Shown: positions 42,385 through 52,031, counted from the first letter of the stretch. The stretch is DNA of 64,000 nucleotides from Thermoflexus sp. (GCF_034432235.1 NZ_DAOUCJ010000079.1:24810-88809); one strand, 5' to 3'. Notes: generated by a model not told the origin, from the letters alone. Numbers and translations: made by a program.

Positions 42385-42891
42385 ATGCTGCGCACCCGAT
42401 GTCCTTATTGTGGCCGGCCCTTCTCCATCTCCCGGGAGGAGGCCGGGGCGATCCTGGCCCAGGCGCTGGCGGCAAACGCCCGCTACGGCACCCGCGAGTG
42501 CCCCTTCTGCCGCCGCGTGGTCAAGATCGGGCTGGCCGAGCTCCGCCGGGCCGCACCGGCTCCGGTCGAAGCCCCTGCCGGAGCGGAGGCCGGCCCGGAA
42601 GCCCCAGCCCCCTCCGCCGCCCCCTCACCCGCCCCGGCTCCCCAAGGGGAGACCGCGGAGGAACCTGAAGCTCTGGAACCGGTCACCCCCTCGACCGGGG
42701 AGACTCCATCCCTGGAGGGATCGATTGAACCCCTCAGCCGGCGGCGTGGAAAGCGGACGAAAGGGGAAAAAGCGGAGGCAAGCTCATCCGCGCCGAGGCG
42801 AGCCCGAGCCCATCGCGCTGGGGCTCCCCCCGAGGAGGAAAAACCCGAACCCCTTCAGCGCCCCAGGAACAGGAAAAGGAAGGCCGGGTGA
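42385..42891 (+). CDS. Zinc-ribbon protein with disordered basic tail
   Basis: A 168-aa protein of unknown function. The first 50 residues form a zinc ribbon with two Cys pairs (CPYC and CPFC). The rest is Ala/Pro/Glu-rich and then Arg/Lys-rich, probably unstructured, ending in RPRNRKRKAG. The pattern suggests nucleic-acid or ribosome association but gives no specific role. The start follows GGGAGG. It lies 74 nt upstream of the aldolase-like gene on the same strand. Confidence 0.7.
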   Translation: MLRTRCPYCGRPFSISREEAGAILAQALAANARYGTRECPFCRRVVKIGLAELRRAAPAPVEAPAGAEAGPEAPAPSAAPSPAPAPQGETAEEPEALEPVTPSTGETPSLEGSIEPLSRRRGKRTKGEKAEASSSAPRRARAHRAGAPPEEEKPEPLQRPRNRKRKAG

Positions 42892-42965
42892 TACGCCCGG
42901 ATCTTCCCCAAAGGAGGCGGAAAGAGAGCCTGCGTCGATGATCCCGATCCGAAGGAGGCGATCGA

Positions 42966-44378
42966 ATGCATGAGATGCGAAGTCTTCTCCAGCATCCAGG
43001 GTGGAGCGAGGCCATGGCCCTGAAGGGCGACCAAGTGGAGGTGCGGGATCCCGCCTGGATCCGGCAGGAGGGGATCGACCTCCTGGTCCGCCAGGCCGTC
43101 TTCGGGAGCCCGGCGGAGAAAGCGGAGGCCCGCCGATGGATCTTCCGCATCGGCGAGGCCCTGGGGATCATGCCGGCATCCATCCATGAGCTTTACGCCG
43201 CGCGGGGTCGGGGCGAGATTCCCCCCACTTTCACCGTGCCCGCCATGAACCTGCGGGGGATGACCTATGAGATGGCCCGGGCCGCCTTCCGGGCCGCTCT
43301 CCGCCTGGATGCCGGCGCGATCATTTTCGAGATCGCCCGCAGTGAGATCCATTACACCGATCAACGGCCGGAGGAATACGCTGCCGTGATCGCCGCCGCA
43401 GCCATTAAGGAAGGGTTCCGCGGGCCGCTCTTCCTCCAGGGCGATCACTTCCAGATCTCCGCAAAGGCTTACGCCAAAGACCCCGAGCGGGAACTCCAGG
43501 CCGTGCGGGATCTCACCGCCGAGGCGGTTGCGGCCGGTTTCTTCAATATCGATATCGACACCTCCACCCTGGTGGATCTCTCGAAGCCCACGCTGGATGA
43601 ACAGCAGCGGCTGAATTACACCCTTTGCGCCGAGCTGACCCGCTATATCCGCTCCATCGAACCGCCCGGTGTGACGATCTCGGTGGGTGGGGAGATCGGG
43701 GAAGTGGGCGGGAAAAACAGCACCGTGGAAGAGCTGCGGGCCTTCATGGACGGCTACCGCCGGCATCTGGGCGATGCGGTGGGGATCAGCAAGATCAGCG
43801 TGCAGACGGGCACCACCCACGGCGGGGTGGTGCTGCCGGACGGGCGGCTGGCCCAGGTGGCCATCGACTTCGAGGCGCTCCGGGCCCTTTCCCGAGCGGC
43901 GCGTCTGGAATACGGGCTGGCGGGCGCGGTGCAGCATGGGGCCAGCACCCTGCCGGAGGAGGCTTTCCACAAGTTCGTGGAATGCGAGGCCTGCGAAGTC
44001 CATCTGGCCACCGGCTTCCAGAACCTGGTCTTCGATCTGCTGCCCGCGGCCTTCCGGGAGGAGATCTACGCCTACCTGCGGGCGCACCATGCGGATGAGT
44101 GGAAGCCTGGGGAGACCGAGGAGCAGTTCTATTACAAGGCCCGCAAGCGGGCGTGGGGGCCGTTCAAGCAGGCGTTCTGGGAGCTGCCCGAGGAAGTCCG
44201 GGGTCCGATCCGCGAGGCCCTCGAAGCCCGTTTCGCGTTGCTTTTTGAGCGGCTGGCCGTGGCCGGCACGCGGGAGCTGGTCGCACAATGGGTGCGAGCC
44301 GTTCCCTTCCCCCGGGCCATGCCCGCAGCCCCGGAGCTTCGCCGTTCTCACGAAGAGGTGGAAGGCCTGGCGGATTAG
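42966..44378 (+). CDS. Class II aldolase family protein (FbaA/KbaY-like)
   Basis: A 470-aa protein with the zinc-dependent aldolase core: GDHFQI (metal histidine, about residue 160), NIDIDTSTLVD, GGEIGEVGGKNS (metal glutamate, about 240) and VQTGTTHGG (about 280). It is longer than class II fructose-bisphosphate aldolase (about 300-360 aa), having an N-terminal extension of about 80 residues and a C-terminal one after 370 (EFYYKARKRAWGPFKQAFWELP-like region). The sugar phosphate it cleaves is not certain; fructose 1,6-bisphosphate is plausible. GGAGG precedes the ATG and a terminator follows. Confidence 0.78.
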   Translation: MHEMRSLLQHPGWSEAMALKGDQVEVRDPAWIRQEGIDLLVRQAVFGSPAEKAEARRWIFRIGEALGIMPASIHELYAARGRGEIPPTFTVPAMNLRGMTYEMARAAFRAALRLDAGAIIFEIARSEIHYTDQRPEEYAAVIAAAAIKEGFRGPLFLQGDHFQISAKAYAKDPERELQAVRDLTAEAVAAGFFNIDIDTSTLVDLSKPTLDEQQRLNYTLCAELTRYIRSIEPPGVTISVGGEIGEVGGKNSTVEELRAFMDGYRRHLGDAVGISKISVQTGTTHGGVVLPDGRLAQVAIDFEALRALSRAARLEYGLAGAVQHGASTLPEEAFHKFVECEACEVHLATGFQNLVFDLLPAAFREEIYAYLRAHHADEWKPGETEEQFYYKARKRAWGPFKQAFWELPEEVRGPIREALEARFALLFERLAVAGTRELVAQWVRAVPFPRAMPAAPELRRSHEEVEGLAD

Positions 44379-44387
44379 CCGGGTTTC

Positions 44388-44437
44388 GGGGCGGCGGGGC
44401 GGATGGCTTTGCTGCCCACCCCGCCGCCCCCTTCTTT
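44388..44437 (+). terminator. Terminator after the class II aldolase gene
   Basis: A perfect 12-bp GC stem (44388-44399 with 44419-44430) followed by CTTCTTTA, nine nt after the stop codon. Confidence 0.75.
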
Positions 44438-44447
44438 AGCGACCGGT

Positions 44448-45380
44448 TTAGCGACCGGCGCGGGCGGCCCACAGGCCGGCGCCGATGATCAGAGCCCCCC
44501 CGAGGAAATGGGAGAGCCCGAGCGGCTCCCCCAGCAGAAAGTGCCCCAGCAGCGCCCCATAGATCGGCAGGGTGTTGTAGAACATCATGGCACCGCCGGG
44601 TCCCAGACGGCGCACCCCCTCGTTCCAGGCGAGAAAGCCCAGCACCGTCGGAGCGACCCCGATATAGAGCACGGCCAGCGCGACCTCCGGGCGCCAGCGG
44701 AGCGGGAAGGAGAGCTGCTCCACCAGCGCGGCGGGGATTAAGAGCGGCAGGGCCAGGGCCATCGATAAGGCCGTGGTGGAGATCGCCGAGCGTCGGGCCA
44801 TCACCTTCCGCCCCAGCACCGAGTAGATCCCCCACAGCGTGAGCGCCATCAGCACCAGCAGATCCCCGAGATTGCCGTGGAAGGTTTCCCAGAACGTCCC
44901 TTCGCCGTTGGAGATCACCACGATCACCCCGAGAAGCCCCAGGAGGGCAGCCGTCAGCTGGCGGGGCGTCAGGGGTTCCCGGATGAGGAGGGCAGCGAGA
45001 AGGCCGGTGATCAGCGGGCCCAGGCCGTTGATCAGGGTGGCGTTCACCGCGGTGGTGTAACGCAGGCCCCAGTAGAGCGTGGGGGCGAAAAGCGCCACGC
45101 CGGTCAGGGCCATCGCGAGAAGAAGGGGGGCATCCGCGCCCGGGCGTCGGTCCTCCAGCGGGCGGGACCGGAGCAGCCATGCAAAGCAAAACGTGGCGAT
45201 GAGGAATCGGAGGGCCGATAACGTCAGCGGGCCGATGCTATCGCGCAGCCATCGCCCCAGGGTCATATTCGTAGCCCAGGTGAAGGTGGCCAGGTTGACC
45301 AGGAGCATGCCGATCCCGATCGATTCCCCAGCGCCCAGCGCCCCCCGCTTCCGGGAGATCCCTGCCTTCGCTGGCTCCAT
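44448..45380 (-). CDS. EamA/DMT-family transporter
   Basis: A 310-aa ten-helix transporter, distinct in sequence from the one at 36374. The first EamA repeat has FTWATNMTLGRWLRDSIGPLTLSALRFLIA and the second GVAPTVLGFLAWNEGVRRLGPGGAMMFYNTLPIYGALLG, a typical drug/metabolite pattern. The start at 45380 follows AGAGGAGG; a frame 15 codons longer lacks it. Substrate unknown. It sits downstream of a two-component system on the same strand, 105 nt after the kinase gene, and could be under its control. Confidence 0.85.
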   Translation of the reverse strand: MEPAKAGISRKRGALGAGESIGIGMLLVNLATFTWATNMTLGRWLRDSIGPLTLSALRFLIATFCFAWLLRSRPLEDRRPGADAPLLLAMALTGVALFAPTLYWGLRYTTAVNATLINGLGPLITGLLAALLIREPLTPRQLTAALLGLLGVIVVISNGEGTFWETFHGNLGDLLVLMALTLWGIYSVLGRKVMARRSAISTTALSMALALPLLIPAALVEQLSFPLRWRPEVALAVLYIGVAPTVLGFLAWNEGVRRLGPGGAMMFYNTLPIYGALLGHFLLGEPLGLSHFLGGALIIGAGLWAARAGR

Positions 45381-45485
45381 CCCCGCCTCCTCTGGAGAAG
45401 AGCGGAGCTCCCGCGTGGGGAGCAATCCGCCTTGATGCCCCTGCTGCGAAAAACCCAGCCGCTCAGAGAGAATCGGCGGAGCGGT

Positions 45486-46595
45486 TCAGACCCTCTCCGA
45501 AACCGCGGGCAGGGTGAACACGAAGCAGGCGCCCCGCCCAGGCTCGCTGAAGGCCTGAATGCGGCCCCCATGGGCCTCCACCGCGTGGCGGGCGATGGCC
45601 AGCCCAAGGCCGCTGCCGCCCCCTCCCCGATGGCGATCCCGGCGATAGAAGCGCTCGAAGATCCGGGGGAGATCCTCCGGCGGGATCCCGGGCCCGGTAT
45701 CCGACACCTCAATCGCCACCCATTCCCCCTCCGACCAGGCCCGCACCCGCACCTCACCCCCAGGGGGCGTGAACCGGATGGCATTGTCTATGAGATTCCC
45801 CAGCGCCCGTCCCGCCCATTCCGGATCCGCCCACACCCGGAGGCCTTCCGGAAGGTCCTGTTGAACCGTTAAGCCCTTGGCCTGCCACAGAGGAGCGAAC
45901 CGCTCGATCCAGCTCTGCACCCAGGGGCGGATCTCCAGGGCTTCATACGCCAGGGGCCATTCCCCGGCCTCCAGACGGGCCAGATCCAGCAACGTGTTGA
46001 CCAGCCGGATCAGCCGGTCCAGCTCACCGGTCAGGCGCTCCCAGGAGGCCGGAAGAGGATCCGCCGGCTTCAGCTCGTCCAGCAACAGACGGATCGTGGC
46101 GAGGGGCGTTCGCAGGTCGTGGGCGACATTGGCCGTGAGCTCCCGCCGTGCCCGTTCCGCTTCCCGCTGGCGCGTGATATCGATCAGCGCCAGCCCCCAG
46201 CCCCCGGACCACGCCCAGCTGGTGCCCAGCCACCAGCGATCCCTCCACCGGATCTCGGCGGTCCCCGTCGCGTTCAGGAGCGTCTCCAGTTCGGGGGAGG
46301 GGATCGCTTCCAGCAGGGCGCGGCCCGGCCGGGCGTTCAGCTGCTCCATCGCCGGATGGTTCGCCCACAGGATCCGCTGGTCCCGGTCGAGCAGAAGGAG
46401 CGCCTCCACCCCGCCCGGCTTCAACCCTTCCAGCCAGGACGCGATGCGATCGCACTCGGCGGCCAGCGCCCGTCGCGCCCGTTGCGCCTCCCGGACCGCC
46501 TCTTCCAGCTGGCGCTGCCGGCGATGGAGGACAAGCAAACCAGCCAGCGCTCCCAGCAGGAGAATCCCCAGGAGAAGTGGGATCCCGATCATCAT
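45486..46595 (-). CDS. Sensor histidine kinase (PhoR-like)
   Basis: A 369-aa kinase anchored by one N-terminal helix (about 4-22) with no extracellular domain. A PAS-like region (about 60-140, LLLLDRDQRILWANHPAMEQL) precedes HisKA with His159 in VAHDLRTPLAT. The HATPase domain contains NLIDNAIRFTPP, DTGPGIPPEDL and GSGLGLAIARHAVEAHGG. The architecture is that of PhoR without its periplasmic loop, so the signal is probably internal or relayed from membrane partners. Start chosen at the first of two ATGs just before the membrane segment. It lies 73 nt downstream of its response regulator. Confidence 0.9.
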   Translation of the reverse strand: MMIGIPLLLGILLLGALAGLLVLHRRQRQLEEAVREAQRARRALAAECDRIASWLEGLKPGGVEALLLLDRDQRILWANHPAMEQLNARPGRALLEAIPSPELETLLNATGTAEIRWRDRWWLGTSWAWSGGWGLALIDITRQREAERARRELTANVAHDLRTPLATIRLLLDELKPADPLPASWERLTGELDRLIRLVNTLLDLARLEAGEWPLAYEALEIRPWVQSWIERFAPLWQAKGLTVQQDLPEGLRVWADPEWAGRALGNLIDNAIRFTPPGGEVRVRAWSEGEWVAIEVSDTGPGIPPEDLPRIFERFYRRDRHRGGGGSGLGLAIARHAVEAHGGRIQAFSEPGRGACFVFTLPAVSERV

Positions 46596-46668
46596 CGCTG
46601 AGCCATTCGAAAAAGGATCGAGGAGGACAAGACGGGCGGTTCTGGCCGCCTGCCCATCCCCCCGCCGA

Positions 46669-47337
46669 TCAACCTTCAAAGCGATAACCGATCCCTCGCA
46701 CCGTGACGATCCGCCGGGGATGTGCGGGATCTTCCTCGATCTTCTCCCGAAGCCAGCGGATATGGGTGTCCACCGTTCGGGTATCCACCGGGTGTTCCAC
46801 CCCCCAGACCCGTTCAAGCAGGAAGGCGCGGCTGAGGACGCGGCCGCGGTTCTGAATCAGGGCGGCCAGGAGGTCGAACTCCTTGAGGGTGAGGCGGAGC
46901 TCCTGGCCGCCCTTATAGGCCTTGCGGGCCAGCAGATCCAGAGTCAGATCCCCCGCGGTCAACGTCGTCGCCGGGCGACCCCGAACCCGACGGAGGAGGG
47001 CCCGGACGCGGGCGATCAGCTCCCCGACGTGGAAGGGCTTCACCACATAATCGTCGGCCCCCACCTCCAGCCCGATGATCCGATCCACCGGCCCGCTGCG
47101 AGCTGTGAGCATCAGGATGGGGACATCGCTTTCCCGGCGGAGGATCCGGCAGACCGAAAGGCCATCCAGCGTGGGCAGCATGAGGTCGAGAATGATCAGA
47201 TCGGGCTGGAGCGCGCGGGCCAGCTCCAGCGCCTCCCCGCCATCCCCGGTGGCGATCACCTCAAAACCCTCCCGCCGAAGCTGATCCGCCAGGGTCTCCC
47301 GCAACGACGGATCGTCTTCCACCAGTAACAGACGCAT
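46669..47337 (-). CDS. OmpR/PhoB-family response regulator
   Basis: A 222-aa regulator. The receiver domain has the acidic pocket VEDD (7-9), phosphoacceptor Asp51 in LIILDLMLP and the conserved lysine in VVKPF (about 101). The C-terminal winged helix (about 130-220) shows LTLKEFDLLAALIQNRGRVLSR and RTVDTHIRWLREKI, then TVRGIGYRFEG. It is transcribed with the following kinase. In this family the targets are promoters with direct repeats; with the PhoR-like partner, phosphate control is possible but not shown. Confidence 0.94.
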   Translation of the reverse strand: MRLLLVEDDPSLRETLADQLRREGFEVIATGDGGEALELARALQPDLIILDLMLPTLDGLSVCRILRRESDVPILMLTARSGPVDRIIGLEVGADDYVVKPFHVGELIARVRALLRRVRGRPATTLTAGDLTLDLLARKAYKGGQELRLTLKEFDLLAALIQNRGRVLSRAFLLERVWGVEHPVDTRTVDTHIRWLREKIEEDPAHPRRIVTVRGIGYRFEG

Positions 47338-47451
47338 GCTCGCCTCGCTCTCAGGCTCACACCGCTTCCGTTCCCGCCTCGGAGAGCGACGGGTTTCCCG
47401 CGGATATTGCGACCTTATCGGTCGGATGGTTCGCTTCGGAAGCCCCCTGCG

Positions 47452-49170
47452 TCAATCGAACCGGAAGCGCTCCTCGGCCAGCGCATACAGACGCCGCCAG
47501 ACCAGACGGTTGAAAGCGACGACAGTCATGATCATCATCAGCGTGGCGGCCAGCAGCATGGGGTAGTCTCCACGCCCGGTCGCCTGGGCGATCAGCGCCC
47601 CCAGCCCCAGCGTGGCATGGGCCTGCCCGGCGAACTCCACGTACTCCGCCACGATCGTCGCGTTCCAGGCCCCTCCGCTGGCCGTGATTAAGCCGGTGAC
47701 GAGATAGGGAAAAACGGCCGGCAGGATCAGCACCCGCCAGCGTTCCAGACCCCGAATCCCCAGGATCTCCGTGGTGAAGATCAGATCCCGCGGGATCGCC
47801 GAGGCGCCCGCAATGATATTGAAGAGGAGATACCACTGCGTCCCCATCAGCATAAGGGCAACCGCGGCCAGCTCCAGGCCCATCGGGAGGCGGAGCAGGA
47901 AGAGCAGGATCACCGGGAAGAGGGCGGTCGCCGGAATGGAGGCGACCACCTGGATGAGCGGTTGAACCCGTGCCGCCAGCGACCGATTCATCCCAATGGC
48001 CACCCCCAGAGGAACGGTCCAGGCCAGGGCGATCAGCTGAGCGAGGAGGACACGAGCCATAGAGGAAAGGGTGGCAAGCCCGAGCAGAGGCAGGCTGGAC
48101 AGCGGAAGGGCGCTCAGGAGACGGAGGGCCGCATGGACCCCATAGGCGAATCCGAGGCCGGCGATGGCTACCAGCGGGAGCAGGAAAACCCAGGCCGGGA
48201 TCGGGTTCAGCGCCGGACGGGCCACAAGCCGCGCGCTCCAGCCTCCCAGCACGGCATCCACCCGTTCCAGCAAAGGGTTCCAGATCCGCTCGATGAACCA
48301 TTCGGACACGGTGGCCCGCTGCCACAGGTCGTAAAGCCATGAGGAAGCGGCCTCGTCGCTCTCCACCATTTCCAGCCGGAATTTATCCGCCCACGCCAGC
48401 AAGGGGCGCCAGAGCAACTGATCCATCCCCACAATGATCCCCACCAGGGTCACCAGCCCCCAGGCCAGGGCTTGCAGATCCCCCTGCTCCGCGGCGAATT
48501 GAAGATAGGTCCCCAAACCGATCAATCGGAAGTCCCGGGCGCCCACGGTGAAGGTCTCAGCCGCCATCAGGAAGAACCAGCCCCCGGCCCAGCTCATCAT
48601 GCTGTTCCAGATCAAAGCAATGGCCGCATGGGGAAGCTCCAGGTGCCGGAAACGCAGCCAGGGGTTCAGCCGGAAGATCTGGGCGGCCTCCCGGAGATCG
48701 GTCGGGATGGTGATCATGGACTGATAGAAGCTGAAGGTCAGGTTCCAGACCTGGCTGGTGAAAATCAGGATGATGGAAGCCAGCTCGACGGCGACATCCT
48801 CGGGCAGGATCGCGGTGAGGGAGAGGGCGACCACCGGCAGGAACGAGAGAATGGGGACGGATTGCAGGACATCCAGCACCGGGAGGATCACGGCCCCTGC
48901 CCAGCGCTGGGTGGCCGCCACATATCCCACGGTGAGCGAAAACAGGAGGGACAGCGCGTAGGCGGCCGCCATGCGCAAAAGCGAGCGAACGGCATAGTAG
49001 GGAAGGGCCTCCGGGGACAACCGGATCACAGGCCCGGAGATGGCAGCCGGGGCTCGAACGGCCAGGGTCATCCCCAGCACCAGCACAGCCATCAGCAGCA
49101 ATAGAATCCCGATGTCCGCCCCGCTCAGGGCGACACGGATCGGGATGAAGGCCCCGAAGAAGCGCCGCAT
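47452..49170 (-). CDS. Fused double ABC-transporter permease (NitT/TauT-like)
   Basis: A 572-aa membrane protein made of two permease modules. Each has its own EAA loop: REAAQIFRLNPWLRFRHLELP in the first half and TEILGIRGLERWRVLILPAVFP in the second, the sites that dock an ATPase. About twelve helices are predicted. Fused permeases of this layout act in nitrate/sulfonate/bicarbonate-type uptake. No ATP-binding or substrate-binding gene is adjacent. The response regulator starts 114 nt downstream. A divergent 366-nt region separates it from secD. Confidence 0.82.
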   Translation of the reverse strand: MRRFFGAFIPIRVALSGADIGILLLLMAVLVLGMTLAVRAPAAISGPVIRLSPEALPYYAVRSLLRMAAAYALSLLFSLTVGYVAATQRWAGAVILPVLDVLQSVPILSFLPVVALSLTAILPEDVAVELASIILIFTSQVWNLTFSFYQSMITIPTDLREAAQIFRLNPWLRFRHLELPHAAIALIWNSMMSWAGGWFFLMAAETFTVGARDFRLIGLGTYLQFAAEQGDLQALAWGLVTLVGIIVGMDQLLWRPLLAWADKFRLEMVESDEAASSWLYDLWQRATVSEWFIERIWNPLLERVDAVLGGWSARLVARPALNPIPAWVFLLPLVAIAGLGFAYGVHAALRLLSALPLSSLPLLGLATLSSMARVLLAQLIALAWTVPLGVAIGMNRSLAARVQPLIQVVASIPATALFPVILLFLLRLPMGLELAAVALMLMGTQWYLLFNIIAGASAIPRDLIFTTEILGIRGLERWRVLILPAVFPYLVTGLITASGGAWNATIVAEYVEFAGQAHATLGLGALIAQATGRGDYPMLLAATLMMIMTVVAFNRLVWRRLYALAEERFRFD

Positions 49171-49536
49171 CGGTCATGCTCCCCGCCATGAATGATCGAG
49201 AGCCTGAAGGTCAAGGCGAGGCCCCTTCCGCCTCGGGATCTCCCCTCCCCTGGAGCCCCATGGGCCTGTGACCCCTATTCAGACCCACCTTCGGGGCCCG
49301 CCGAGCTCGGTAAAGCCCGAATATCATTTTAGCGCAGGGAAGCCTTTCCCGGCGGCTCCATCGCCGGGTCATGAGCGTTCCACCGATCGCGCCTTCAGGG
49401 GAGGCGGACCGCCTTCACCCCCCGTTCCAGCGCAGAACCTGCCGGGATCGCAAGCCGGGGAGAGTTTGCCTTCCGCCCTTCCGCTCCCTATAATCAAACC
49501 GCTTTGCCCGGAACCATTTTTGAGGATGAGCGGCCA
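49171..49536. other. Divergent intergenic region between the ABC permease and secD
   Basis: No gene is seen. It holds the secD promoter at 49467-49495. No clear promoter for the permease was recognised on the minus strand. Confidence 0.5.
49467..49495 (+). promoter_or_regulatory. Sigma-70 promoter of secDF
   Basis: TTGCCT (49467-49472, four of six) and a perfect TATAAT (49490-49495), 17 bp apart. Start is predicted near 49502, 35 nt before the secD ATG. Confidence 0.65.
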
Positions 49537-50955
49537 ATGCGGAACCGAAACCTCTGGCTGGTCATCATCGGCCTTCTGGCAATTTTCGCCCTCTGGGTGG
49601 ATTTCTCGGAAACCCAGATCGCCATCGATTTTCTGGGCATCCGCCGGGAGATCCGCACCGTGCTCGGGCTGGATCTTCAGGGAGGGATCCAGATCCTCCT
49701 GGAGGCGGATGTCCCGCCCAATCAGCCGGTGGATCGGGGGAACCTGGAGGATACCCGGCGCATTATTGAGAACCGCGTCAATGCCCTGGGGGTGAGCGAG
49801 CCGGTGGTGCAGATCGCTGGGAACCGACGGATTGTGGTGGAGCTCCCCGGGGTCACGAACCTGGAGCAGGCGGTGAACACGATCAAGCAGACCGGCCTGC
49901 TCGAATTCGTGGACGCCGGGGCTGCCCCGATCCCGGAGGGCACGGTCATCCGCACCACCCTGGACGTCTCCACGACGGAGACCGTTCCCCTCACGGGGAC
50001 GCCGACGCTGACCCCCACCCCGGCGCTGACGGAAACCGCGCCGCTCACCGGGACCACCCCGGTCAGCCCGACCGAGCGGGTGTATCCGACGGTCATGACA
50101 GGCCGGAATCTGCGCAACGCCCGACCCCAGCTGGATCCATTCCGCCAGCCGGAGGTGGCTTTCACCCTGGATGCCGAAGGCACCCGGCTCTTCGCGGAAT
50201 ACACATCCCGGAATGTGGGGCGCTATCTTTGCATCGTGCTCGACAAGAAGGTGATCTCCTGCCCGGTGATCCAGGAGCCGATCACGCAGGGGCAGGGGGT
50301 GATCCGCATGGGCTCGGGGAGCACCCTGGCGGATGCGGAGGCCCTGGCGGTGACCCTGCGCTATGGCGCCCTGCCGGTGCCGTTAAAGATCGTGGACACC
50401 CGGAACATCGGGCCGACCCTGGGCCGGGAATCGATCCACCGCAGCCTGATCGCCGGGATCGTGGGGTTCGCCACCGTCGCCCTCTTCATGGTCCTTTACT
50501 ATCGGGTGCCGGGGATCCTGGCCGTTCTCGCCCTCAGCCTTTACACCGCCCTGGTGTTTGCGATCTTCAAGCTGCTCCCGGTGACCTTAACTCTACCCGG
50601 GATCGCCGGGTTTGTGCTCTCCATCGGGATGGCGGTGGATGCCAACATCCTGATCTTCGAGCGATTGAAGGAGGAGCTCCGCGCTGGCCGTGCCCTCGCC
50701 ATGGCCATCGATTATGGCTTCGAGCGCGCCTGGCCTTCGATCCGGGATTCCAACATCTCCACCTTGATCACCTGCGCCATCCTGTATGTGTTCGGCCTGA
50801 ACTTCGGGGCGAGCATGGTGCGGGGATTCGCCCTCACCCTGGCGATCGGGGTGGCCGCCAGCCTGTTCACCGGCATCTGGGTCACGCGGGCCTTTCTACA
50901 CGTCTTGCTGGATCGTCTCAGCGCCCAGGCCCATGGGCGCTGGTTCGGGATCTGA
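49537..50955 (+). CDS. secD: Protein translocase subunit SecD
   Basis: A 472-aa RND-type membrane subunit that uses the proton gradient to pull exported proteins through SecYEG. An N-terminal helix, LGLDLQGGIQILLEAD (the D1 motif), the P1 extracellular domain and six helices with the D4 block (TLGRESIHRSLIAGIVGF), GMAVDANILIFERLKEEL and RDSNISTLITC are present. Within the P1 domain (residues about 145-190) is a Thr/Pro-rich insertion, TPTLTPTPALTET-like, not usual for SecD. The ATG is favoured over a TTG 11 codons upstream, which would sit at the transcription start. secF follows 57 nt later. Confidence 0.96.
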   Translation: MRNRNLWLVIIGLLAIFALWVDFSETQIAIDFLGIRREIRTVLGLDLQGGIQILLEADVPPNQPVDRGNLEDTRRIIENRVNALGVSEPVVQIAGNRRIVVELPGVTNLEQAVNTIKQTGLLEFVDAGAAPIPEGTVIRTTLDVSTTETVPLTGTPTLTPTPALTETAPLTGTTPVSPTERVYPTVMTGRNLRNARPQLDPFRQPEVAFTLDAEGTRLFAEYTSRNVGRYLCIVLDKKVISCPVIQEPITQGQGVIRMGSGSTLADAEALAVTLRYGALPVPLKIVDTRNIGPTLGRESIHRSLIAGIVGFATVALFMVLYYRVPGILAVLALSLYTALVFAIFKLLPVTLTLPGIAGFVLSIGMAVDANILIFERLKEELRAGRALAMAIDYGFERAWPSIRDSNISTLITCAILYVFGLNFGASMVRGFALTLAIGVAASLFTGIWVTRAFLHVLLDRLSAQAHGRWFGI

Positions 50956-51012
50956 AAAGCGCACTTCACCTTTGTGCTTTCCGTGAGGGGAAAAGATTCC
51001 GGGAGGCAGGGG

Positions 51013-51942
51013 ATGATCGACATCATCGGCAAGCGCTACTGGTATTTCGCCCTTTCGCTTCTGGTGATCATTCCGGGCCTGATCTCCCTGGCCCTTTACG
51101 GGTTACCGCTGGCCATCGATTACACCGGCGGCTCGCTGATGGAGATCCGGCTCCCGCCGGGCGTGGCCGCCTCCAGCGAGGAGGTCATCGGGGTGGTCGG
51201 GCAGATCACCGGGTTTAACGTTGCTGATATCCGGGTCCAGCCATCCCTCCAGGGCACCCTGATCATCCGCACCCGGGAAATCGACGCGCCGACCAAGACC
51301 CGCCTGGAGGAGGCCCTGCGCTCCCGTTATGGGGAGATCGTCATGGAGCGTTTCGAATCGGTGGGGCCCACGGTGGGCGCTGAGGTGACCCGGGGCGCCC
51401 TGGTGGCGGTGGCCATGGCCTCCCTGGCCATCATGCTCTATCTCACCTTCGCCTTCCGCCAGATCCCCCACGCCTTCCGCTACGGCGTCGCGGCCGTCCT
51501 GGCCCTGCTGCACGATGTGGCCGTGGTGGTGGGGACCGCCTCGATCTTCGGCAAGGTCTTCGGCTGGGAGGTGGACGCCCTCTTCCTCACCGCCGTGCTG
51601 ACGGTGATCGGGTTCTCGGTCCACGACTCCATTGTGGTGTTCGACCGCATCCGCGAGAACCTCATCCGCTACCGCGGCGAACCCTATGAGCGGATCGTCA
51701 ACCACAGCATCCTGCAAACCCTGGATCGATCGATCAACACCCAGCTCACATTGATCTTCACCCTGGTCGCCCTGCTCCTCTTCGGGGGGACGACCATCCG
51801 CCAGTTCATCGCCACGCTGCTGATCGGGATGATCAGCGGAACCTATTCCTCCATCTTCAACGCGGCGCCCATCCTGGTGGTCTGGGAGAAACGGGAGTGG
51901 CGGACCTGGTTCCGCCGTCCGGCGGAGCAGCCCGTCCATTGA
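51013..51942 (+). CDS. secF: Protein translocase subunit SecF
   Basis: A 309-aa partner of SecD with six helices. It has the opening IDYTGGSLMEIRLP, TVGAEVTRGALVAVAMASLAIMLYL, ALLHDVAVVVG, TVIGFSVHDSIVVFDRIRENL and the closing GMISGTYSSIFNAAPILVVWE. The start follows GGGAGG; an earlier frame runs into the intergenic space without a site. Cotranscribed with secD. Confidence 0.96.
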   Translation: MIDIIGKRYWYFALSLLVIIPGLISLALYGLPLAIDYTGGSLMEIRLPPGVAASSEEVIGVVGQITGFNVADIRVQPSLQGTLIIRTREIDAPTKTRLEEALRSRYGEIVMERFESVGPTVGAEVTRGALVAVAMASLAIMLYLTFAFRQIPHAFRYGVAAVLALLHDVAVVVGTASIFGKVFGWEVDALFLTAVLTVIGFSVHDSIVVFDRIRENLIRYRGEPYERIVNHSILQTLDRSINTQLTLIFTLVALLLFGGTTIRQFIATLLIGMISGTYSSIFNAAPILVVWEKREWRTWFRRPAEQPVH

Positions 51943-51990
51943 AGGGCAAAGCCACTGACCTTCCACGATCTCTCAACGGGTGAGCCCCTG

Positions 51991-52031
51991 GAGAAAATCG
52001 GCGGCGGCTTCGGGTCGCCGCCGATTTTCTC
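51991..52031. terminator. Bidirectional terminator between secF and amidase gene
   Basis: A 16-bp perfect stem (51991-52006 with 52016-52031). Its outer bases are A-rich on one side and T-rich on the other (GAGAAAAT/ATTTTCTC), so both convergent transcripts end in a U-rich run. It overlaps the amidase stop codon. Confidence 0.85.
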
